DNA of 12,227 bases from FEN-1297 sp964498065 (lineage in GTDB: Bacteria; Bacteroidota; Ignavibacteria; Ignavibacteriales; Ignavibacteriaceae): contig CAZCFZ010000108.1 in assembly GCA_964498065.1 (NCBI GenBank), positions 1-12,227 of the forward strand, given 5' to 3'. The position numbers and the translations under genes were made by a program. Below are positions 6,764 to 12,227 of the stretch, one piece after another (the stretch's first letter is position 1; each line of letters begins with the position of its first letter). The notes beneath the pieces were generated by a model. The model searched no databases, was not told where the DNA came from, and saw nothing but the letters and a program-made list of their open reading frames with translations.

Positions 6764-6779
6764 AATATTTTAAAATATT
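6764..6779. other. 16-bp perfect AT palindrome upstream of the efflux operon
   Basis: AATATTTTAAAATATT is a perfect palindrome ending 37 bp before the ATG of the TolC-like gene. A single half-site-like TTTTTCA (6758-6764) overlaps its left edge, without the second copy 11 bp on. TATTTTG (6796-6802) resembles a shortened -7 box. The palindrome could bind a dimeric regulator, but composition alone makes such AT palindromes common here. Confidence 0.25.
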
Positions 6780-6816
6780 TAATTTTAGTTAAACCTATTT
6801 TGATCAAGATTTTTTG

Positions 6817-8085
6817 ATGACATCCCGAAAAATATTACTTCTATTTATCTGTCTTAGTAACTTTTTATATGCACAGTACAATTTAAATTTTTTTATAAAT
6901 AAAGCGTTAAGTAATTCACCGGTAATTAAAGACTTTGGGAATCTTTCCCTTATTAACAATCTACAAGAGAAATTAGACGCTGCACAGAATTCTGCGTTGC
7001 AAGTTTATCTTTCAAGCAACGTATTGTTCTCTCCTTATTTTAATAACAACGGAGTTTGGTTTACGCCAAATCCGGATCCAAAAGCAATAGGTTATGACGC
7101 TGCCATAACTAACGGAGGTTTATATTCCGCCCAAATAAATTTAGAGAAGAATATTTTTAACGGCGGTTTGTTAAATGCTCTTAAAGAACAACACTTTGCA
7201 GAAAGAAAAAGTTATAAAAACAAATCCGTTATGGAGAAACATAATTTAAGGAAACAGGTTACCGATTTATATTTAGGCACATTACGATATTTAATGCTTT
7301 ATAATCTTTCTAAGGAGATAGAAAATAATTTAAGCAGCCAGCTTAAAATTACTGGTGATCTTGTTGCTAAAGGATATGCAAAGGCCAGTGATTATCTTCT
7401 TCTTAAAATACAACTGAAAACAAGCGAAATCGATAGGGAACAAACCTGGCAGAATTATAAAAGCGGACTCTCGCAGCTTTATTCTTTATGCGGAATAAAA
7501 GATACTCAAACTGTGAAAATCGATTCTTTAAATTTAAGTATATCTTCTGATTTGAAGGGATCAAAATTTTTAACTCAATATTATCTAGACAGCCTAACTA
7601 CTGCAAGCCAGCAAAAAGTTTTTGAAACAAAGTATCAACCACAAGTGAATTTGTTTTTTAATGCCGGACTGAATGCTGTCGAGTTGAATGATATACAGAG
7701 GAAATTCGGTATAAGTGCAGGAATAAATTTTTCACTTCCTATTCTGGATGGCGGACAAAAGGATATTACAAGACAACAGACTTACATTGCAGAGCAGTCA
7801 ATAACCGATTATAAAAAATACTTATCTGAAAATATTTACGTTAAAAGAAAAGATGCTTATAACAGAATAAAAGCACTGGGAAAAAACCTTAGTGATCTGA
7901 AAGTCCAAATAAATGATTATAAAAGGCTGCTTGGATTGTCGGAAAAAGAACTTCAGCAGGGAAACCTGTCGATGATAGAATATTTAACAATAATTAAAAA
8001 TTATATTGATCTTCAGAAAAACGAGATAACCACCAACATTAATTACCAGGTGGAAATAAGTAATTTTAATTATTGGAACTGGTAA
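6817..8085 (+). CDS. TolC-family outer-membrane efflux channel protein
   Basis: The ATG at 6817 gives 422 residues; an in-frame TTG directly before it (6814) is a less likely start. A signal peptide occupies about residues 1-20 (ending LYAQ). The mature protein shows the TolC-family pattern of long amphipathic helices with short strand-rich segments: helix-prone blocks near 40-60, 125-225 and 325-415, and beta-strand stretches around SAQINLEKNIFNGG and FGISAGINFSLPILDGGQ. The phrase 'SLPILDGG' matches the family's 'P-[IL]-x-x-GG' turn. The length is at the short end for the family. It should form the trimeric outer-membrane exit duct for the adaptor and pump encoded next. No strong ribosome-binding site is visible. 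Placing the channel gene first in the operon is common in Bacteroidota. Confidence 0.88.
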   Translation: MTSRKILLLFICLSNFLYAQYNLNFFINKALSNSPVIKDFGNLSLINNLQEKLDAAQNSALQVYLSSNVLFSPYFNNNGVWFTPNPDPKAIGYDAAITNGGLYSAQINLEKNIFNGGLLNALKEQHFAERKSYKNKSVMEKHNLRKQVTDLYLGTLRYLMLYNLSKEIENNLSSQLKITGDLVAKGYAKASDYLLLKIQLKTSEIDREQTWQNYKSGLSQLYSLCGIKDTQTVKIDSLNLSISSDLKGSKFLTQYYLDSLTTASQQKVFETKYQPQVNLFFNAGLNAVELNDIQRKFGISAGINFSLPILDGGQKDITRQQTYIAEQSITDYKKYLSENIYVKRKDAYNRIKALGKNLSDLKVQINDYKRLLGLSEKELQQGNLSMIEYLTIIKNYIDLQKNEITTNINYQVEISNFNYWNW

Positions 8086-8174
8086 TGCATAATTTTACAA
8101 AATTTAATAGTTGCAAAATTAACCAAAGAATCTCTTCGGTACAAGATTAATAAATGCTTAGAGCGGAAATTGAA

Positions 8175-9107
8175 ATGAAAAAATTGCTAAACAAGAAATT
8201 ATTTATATTTTACTTTTCGATATTGACATCCGTAATTCTAATTTCATGCGGAGGAAATGAAGCCGACAGTGTTAATGAAGTAAGCAGCGGAACTCCCGTA
8301 ACCATTACACACCCGCGCTTGATGAACATGACCGATTATTTAGAATTGAATGGGAATACAGTTTTTTTAGATAAAGAAATTGTAAGATCGACTTTCGACG
8401 GATTCATAGTGAAAGATTATAAAAATATCGGGGATAACGTAAAAACGGGTGATATATTATTTCAAATTAAAACCATTGAATCGGCAGCAACCGATACTTT
8501 AGGAATTATGCTGGGCAATCGATTATTTAGGGGAACGATTTTTATTAAAGCAAATTCAAACGGCGTCGTTTCGGAATTGAACTACCATGAAGGGAATTAT
8601 GTAATGGGTGGTGAACAAATTGCAGTTGTATCCAATCCTTCTTCCCTAAGAATTAAATTAAATGTTCCTTATGAAGATATTCTAAAGGTTAAAATTGGCA
8701 ATGAATGTGAGGTTAATCTGCCGGATGGTGTTAATCTTCCCGGTATTATTGAAAAGAATGTACCTGCCGTTAATCCCGTCACTCAAACACAAATATATTA
8801 TATTAAGCTTAAATATTACCGCGATGTTCCGGAAAATTTGAATGTAATGGTAAAGATCCCTTTTAAAAATTTTGAAAGTACAACTGTACTTCCAAAATCT
8901 TCTCTAGTAACCGATGTTACCGAAAGCAATTTCTGGATTATGAAATTAATTAATGATACAACAGCAATTAGAGTTGATGTTAAAAAAGGAATTGAAAACG
9001 ATAGTATTGCACAAATTTTAAGTCCGAAGCTAAATAAAACCGACAAAATTGTTTTAAGCGGTGCTTACGGTTTGCCGGATACTGCAAAAGTCGAGATTGT
9101 CAAATGA
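8175..9107 (+). CDS. RND efflux periplasmic adaptor (membrane fusion) lipoprotein, hairpin much reduced
   Basis: The ATG at 8175 gives 310 residues with a lipoprotein signal: hydrophobic core at about 9-23, then lipobox LISC with the lipidated C25. An upstream in-frame ATG at 8154 would add seven charged residues before it and is less likely. Two lipoyl half-motifs are visible, FDGFIVKDYKNIGDNVKTGD (74-93) and IKANSNGVVSELNYHEGNYV (124-143), followed by beta-barrel and membrane-proximal regions (about 157-310). Only about 30 residues link the halves, whereas most adaptors have a long alpha-helical hairpin there. It should bridge the inner-membrane pump and the TolC-like channel from the periplasm. 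Its stop overlaps the pump start by 4 bp (ATGA), implying translational coupling. Substrate cannot be inferred. Confidence 0.88.
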   Translation: MKKLLNKKLFIFYFSILTSVILISCGGNEADSVNEVSSGTPVTITHPRLMNMTDYLELNGNTVFLDKEIVRSTFDGFIVKDYKNIGDNVKTGDILFQIKTIESAATDTLGIMLGNRLFRGTIFIKANSNGVVSELNYHEGNYVMGGEQIAVVSNPSSLRIKLNVPYEDILKVKIGNECEVNLPDGVNLPGIIEKNVPAVNPVTQTQIYYIKLKYYRDVPENLNVMVKIPFKNFESTTVLPKSSLVTDVTESNFWIMKLINDTTAIRVDVKKGIENDSIAQILSPKLNKTDKIVLSGAYGLPDTAKVEIVK

Positions 9108-12100
9108 ATAATTTCTATGCAAAATATAAAAGTCCTATTGCAGTTATATTACTAATTATACTTTTGGGCGGAGTTTATTCTTTTGTAAATATACAATCGG
9201 CATTGTTTCCCAATATTACATTTCCTAAAATAAAAGTAATTGCCGATAATGGGGAACAGCCGGTCGATAAAATGACCGTCACCGTAACCGTACCTTTGGA
9301 GAATGCGATTAAAAGAGTTCCCGGTATTACTTTGATTAGAAGCGCAACAAGCAGAGGGAGTTGTGAGATTTCCGCATTTTTCAACTGGAATTCGGATATC
9401 AATTTGGATAAACAAAGGATTGAATCAAGAATAAATGAAGTTAAACAAGACCTGCCGCAGGGAATTAATATTTCAATTGAAAGAATGAACCCTTCAACTT
9501 TCCCGGTATTGGGTTATTCAATTTCAGGGAAAGGCTACAGCCAGATTGATTTAAGAAATATTGCGGAATACACAGTTAAACCTTTTTTATCCAGGATAGC
9601 CGGTGTTTCCGAGGTTGACGTAGGCGGAGGAAAAGTTGAGGAATACCACGTTATATTAAATCCCGCCAGGCTTATTCAATTGCATATTACACCGCAAATG
9701 GTTGCAGATAAAATTTCTGCCTCAAATTTTATTTCTTCTACCGGATATATTAATGATTACGATAGACTTTATTTAACCTTAAGCGAAGCAACTCAGAACA
9801 GCAAGGATGAGCTGGCCGACCTTGTTATATTAAATACTCCTCAGAGAGTGATAAGATTAAAAGATATTTCAAAAGTTGAAATAGGTGCCGAAAGAAGTTA
9901 TGTAAAGATAAAGGCTAACGGGAAAATAGTTCCGATAATAAACATCCTGAAACAGCCCAATGCAAATCTTCTGGATGTAGTCGGTTCGATTGAAAGTGAG
10001 CTTCCCAAACTGCAAAAAATATTGCCTCCGGGGGTTAAGCTGCGGCCGTTTTATAACCAGGCAAATTTTGTTTCAGATGCTATAAAAAGCATACGTGATG
10101 TAGTGTGGATCGGTCTTTTATTGGCTATTTTAATTACAGTGCTTTTCCTAAAATCGTTTAAGGCAAGCTCGGTAATATTAATAACTATCCCGATAACATT
10201 GTGTTTAACATTCATTGTTTTATATGCAATAGGATATACAATCAATATAATGACTATAGGCTCCATAGCTGCTGCCGTTGGTCTTATAATTGATGATGCT
10301 ATAGTAATAGTAGAGCAAATTCACCGCACGCACGAAGAAAACCCCGAAGAAAACAGCGATACTTTGGTAACGAAAGCTATAAAATATTTATTCCCCGCAA
10401 TGGTCGGCTCATCTTTGAGTACCATTGTAATCTTCCTCCCGTTTTTTATGATGGGAGGCGTTGCGGGCGCATACTTCAAAGTATTGACGAATGCAATGAT
10501 TATTATTCTTGTGTGCTCTTTCTTTGTTACATGGATCGGGCTGCCGGTTATCTATTTACTCCTTACTAAAAAAGGATCTTCACTCGGGAAGCATAAGGAA
10601 GTTAAAACTAGAAATTGGGTTTACTTTTTTATTTACAGACCGGTATTATCACTTCTTTTCGTAATCGTTTTAATTGCCTTTTCAATTTATATTATACCGA
10701 AGCTTCCCTCCGGATTTTTACCGCAGATGGATGAGGGTTCAATTGTTTTGGATTTTGTAAGTCCGCCCGGTACCTCACTTGATGGAACTGACAGGATGCT
10801 TGATGTTGTTGATCATATTTTACAAACTACTCCGGAGGTGCAGTCGTTTTCACGAGAGATTGGAACTCAAAACGGATTTTTCATAACTGAGCCTAACACC
10901 GGCGATTATACTATTACACTTAAGAAAAACAGGAAATTAACTACAGACGAAGTAGCTGATAATATTAGGAAAAGAATTGAAGCCAAGCTGCCTGCGCTGC
11001 AAGTAGACTTCGGACAAAAAATTGAAGATATGCTGGGTGATTTAATAAGTACAAAACAACCAATATCAATAAGAATTTTCGGAGACGATCAGGCTACTCT
11101 TCAAAATTATGCAAAAAAAATTGCAGACATCGTTCAAAATACAAGTGGGACTGCCGATGTGTTTGACGGAATAACAATTGCAGGGCCGAATATATTATTC
11201 CAGCCTAATAATACTGCTCTGGCGCAATACGGTTTAACACCAAGTGAACTGCAATATCAACTTAATACCAAAATAAAAGGAACGGTTGTAGGAAATGTTT
11301 TAGGTCAGAACCAGTTATTTAATATTAGAATGTTCGACGGGAAGCTGTTAAACTCCCTGGATGATATTAAAAGGAGTTTTATTTCCCTAAACGACGGTTC
11401 TGTTAAACCGGTGAGTGAATTTACAAAACTAAAGTTCATAAAAGGTGTAGCTGAAATTGACAGAGAAAATCTAAAGCAGGATTATGATGTAGTTGCTAGA
11501 TTAAACAATCGCGATCTTGGGAGTACAATAGCGGCAATTCAAAAGAAAATTAGTAAAGAAATTCACTTACCTTCCGGTTATGAAATAGTATACGGAGGTG
11601 CATACGCTCAGCAGCAGCAGGCTTTCGGCGATTTAATGAAGATACTTATTCTTGCTATTCTTTTAGTCTTTACTGTATCTTTGTTCCTTTTCAGAAAGAT
11701 TCGAGTTTCTATATCCATTATTATAATTGCAATATTGGGTATAGCAGGAAGCTTCCTGGCGCTTTTTATTACAGGCACTCCTCTGAATGTAGGAAGTTAC
11801 ACCGGTATTATTATGATTGTCGGAATCATAGGTGAAAATTCTATTTTTATTTATCTTCAATATATGGATTCTAAGAAAAAGATTATTAAGAAGGATGATT
11901 CTATTGTTAATTCCATTTCATTAAGACTGCGTCCAACGTTAATGACTGCATTTGGAGCAATTACGGCACTGCTGCCCTTAGCTCTTGGAATCGGAACAGG
12001 CGCGCAGATGCATCAGCCTTTGGCAATTGCGATTATCGGAGGGTTTGTTATTGCGCTGCCGTTATTACTTATTGTCCTTCCAACAATTTTAAGGATGATA

Positions 12101-12109
12101 GAAGAATAA
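9104..12109 (+). CDS. RND-family efflux pump, inner-membrane permease subunit
   Basis: The 1001-residue protein has the full RND plan: TM1 at about 9-29, a first periplasmic domain (about 30-325), TM2-TM6 (about 330-488), a cytoplasmic loop, TM7 (about 511-531), a second periplasmic domain (about 532-842) and TM8-TM12 (about 845-998). The TM4 motif is GLIIDDAIVIVEQ, with the proton-relay pair D397/D398 of AcrB-type pumps. Positions expected to align with AcrB K940 and T978 are E911 (in GIIGENSIF) and I975 (in QPLAIAIIGGF). The segment DEGSIVLDFVSPPGTSLDGTD (543-563, with TEPNTGDYTITLK at 595-607) places it in a Bacteroidota/Acidobacteriota-type subfamily between classical drug (HAE) and metal (HME) exporters. 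It exports an unknown substrate using the proton gradient, in complex with the adaptor and channel encoded upstream. Confidence 0.95.
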   Translation: MNNFYAKYKSPIAVILLIILLGGVYSFVNIQSALFPNITFPKIKVIADNGEQPVDKMTVTVTVPLENAIKRVPGITLIRSATSRGSCEISAFFNWNSDINLDKQRIESRINEVKQDLPQGINISIERMNPSTFPVLGYSISGKGYSQIDLRNIAEYTVKPFLSRIAGVSEVDVGGGKVEEYHVILNPARLIQLHITPQMVADKISASNFISSTGYINDYDRLYLTLSEATQNSKDELADLVILNTPQRVIRLKDISKVEIGAERSYVKIKANGKIVPIINILKQPNANLLDVVGSIESELPKLQKILPPGVKLRPFYNQANFVSDAIKSIRDVVWIGLLLAILITVLFLKSFKASSVILITIPITLCLTFIVLYAIGYTINIMTIGSIAAAVGLIIDDAIVIVEQIHRTHEENPEENSDTLVTKAIKYLFPAMVGSSLSTIVIFLPFFMMGGVAGAYFKVLTNAMIIILVCSFFVTWIGLPVIYLLLTKKGSSLGKHKEVKTRNWVYFFIYRPVLSLLFVIVLIAFSIYIIPKLPSGFLPQMDEGSIVLDFVSPPGTSLDGTDRMLDVVDHILQTTPEVQSFSREIGTQNGFFITEPNTGDYTITLKKNRKLTTDEVADNIRKRIEAKLPALQVDFGQKIEDMLGDLISTKQPISIRIFGDDQATLQNYAKKIADIVQNTSGTADVFDGITIAGPNILFQPNNTALAQYGLTPSELQYQLNTKIKGTVVGNVLGQNQLFNIRMFDGKLLNSLDDIKRSFISLNDGSVKPVSEFTKLKFIKGVAEIDRENLKQDYDVVARLNNRDLGSTIAAIQKKISKEIHLPSGYEIVYGGAYAQQQQAFGDLMKILILAILLVFTVSLFLFRKIRVSISIIIIAILGIAGSFLALFITGTPLNVGSYTGIIMIVGIIGENSIFIYLQYMDSKKKIIKKDDSIVNSISLRLRPTLMTAFGAITALLPLALGIGTGAQMHQPLAIAIIGGFVIALPLLLIVLPTILRMIEE

Positions 12110-12189
12110 GAAGGCACCTCAAATTTAACAATCTAAAATTATATCCTATTTAGTATGAAGATGAATCATTAATATGGTTTAAATTTAAC

Positions 12190-12227
12190 ATCAAAGTTTT
12201 TTAATATTTATTAGCCTTTGATTTTTT
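12190..12227 (+). terminator. Probable weak intrinsic terminator after the efflux operon
   Basis: ATCAAAG (12190-12196) pairs with CTTTGAT (12216-12222), a 7-bp stem with a 19-nt AT-rich loop, followed by T's to the window end (12223-12227). The stem is AT-rich and the loop long, so strength is doubtful. It lies 80 bp after the pump stop codon with no gene between. The 10-mer AAATTTAACA occurs at 12121-12130 and again at 12181-12190 next to the stem. Confidence 0.45.

Noticed and set aside
6803..6818. Small hairpin ATCAA/TTGAT overlapping the TolC-gene start codon
   Set aside because: A 5-bp AT-rich stem is too weak to claim as translational control.
8154..8174. ATG at 8154 as start of the adaptor lipoprotein
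   Set aside because: It adds charged residues (MLRAEIE) ahead of a standard MKK lipoprotein signal; the ATG at 8175 fits better, though 8154 cannot be excluded.
9152..9415. Overlapping minus-strand open frames (about 75-87 codons) opposite the pump N-terminus
   Set aside because: They are antisense shadows of the RND gene, with no start signals, domains or conserved features.
9104..12109. Assigning the pump as CusA/CzcA (copper/silver or divalent metal exporter) because of the nearby metal-type two-component system
   Set aside because: TM4 carries the DD pair of drug-type pumps rather than the CzcA DFG...DG pattern, and no diagnostic metal-binding methionines can be identified by eye.
1..12227. 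tRNA, rRNA, CRISPR array, transposase or riboswitch
   Set aside because: None was seen on reading both strands: no regularly spaced identical repeats, no cloverleaf-like GC-rich segments in the spacers, and no transposase-like protein.

Overview
The window is AT-rich, and every gene I can support lies on the + strand. The organism is probably a Gram-negative member of the Bacteroidota/Ignavibacteriota (FCB) group. The evidence is a beta-barrel protein with a carboxypeptidase-regulatory-like N-domain plus plug (a family typical of that group), a TATCTTTG box matching the Bacteroidota TAnnTTTG -7 element, and many secreted proteins whose signal peptides end in A/S-Q. The exact lineage is an inference.

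Layout: (1) 1-183, the C-terminal end of an unrecognised gene. (2) 272-616, a small periplasmic protein with two LTxxQ motifs (Spy/CpxP/ZraP type), followed by a strong intrinsic terminator. (3) 793-2948, an OmpR-family response regulator and its sensor histidine kinase. (4) 3139-6611, a large outer-membrane beta-barrel protein followed by a secreted seven-bladed YVTN/YncE-like beta-propeller, apparently one operon. (5) 6817-12109, a tripartite RND efflux system in the order TolC-like channel, lipoprotein adaptor, inner-membrane pump; the last two genes overlap by 4 bp. A weak terminator closes the window. No gap exceeds 300 bp; the longest are 617-792, 2949-3138 and 6612-6816, and each holds regulatory or repeat structure.

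How it may work together: the regulator gene and the beta-barrel gene share a matching cis element, two TTTTCAT-type half-sites exactly 11 bp apart. In both, the same 13-bp distance separates the second half-site from a TA-rich -7-like box. Tandem direct repeats with about 11-bp spacing are the usual binding architecture of OmpR/PhoB-family regulators. The simplest reading is that this two-component system controls itself and the barrel/propeller operon. I see only one imperfect half-site ahead of the efflux operon, so its membership in the regulon is open. With an LTxxQ protein and an RND pump beside it, the locus looks like an envelope-stress or toxic-compound response module. The signal and the pump substrate cannot be read from the sequence.

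Less expected features are a pump adaptor with essentially no alpha-helical hairpin, a pump whose Lys and Thr proton-relay positions appear replaced, and two intergenic spacers that each carry degenerate 7-bp tandem repeats together with inverted arms.
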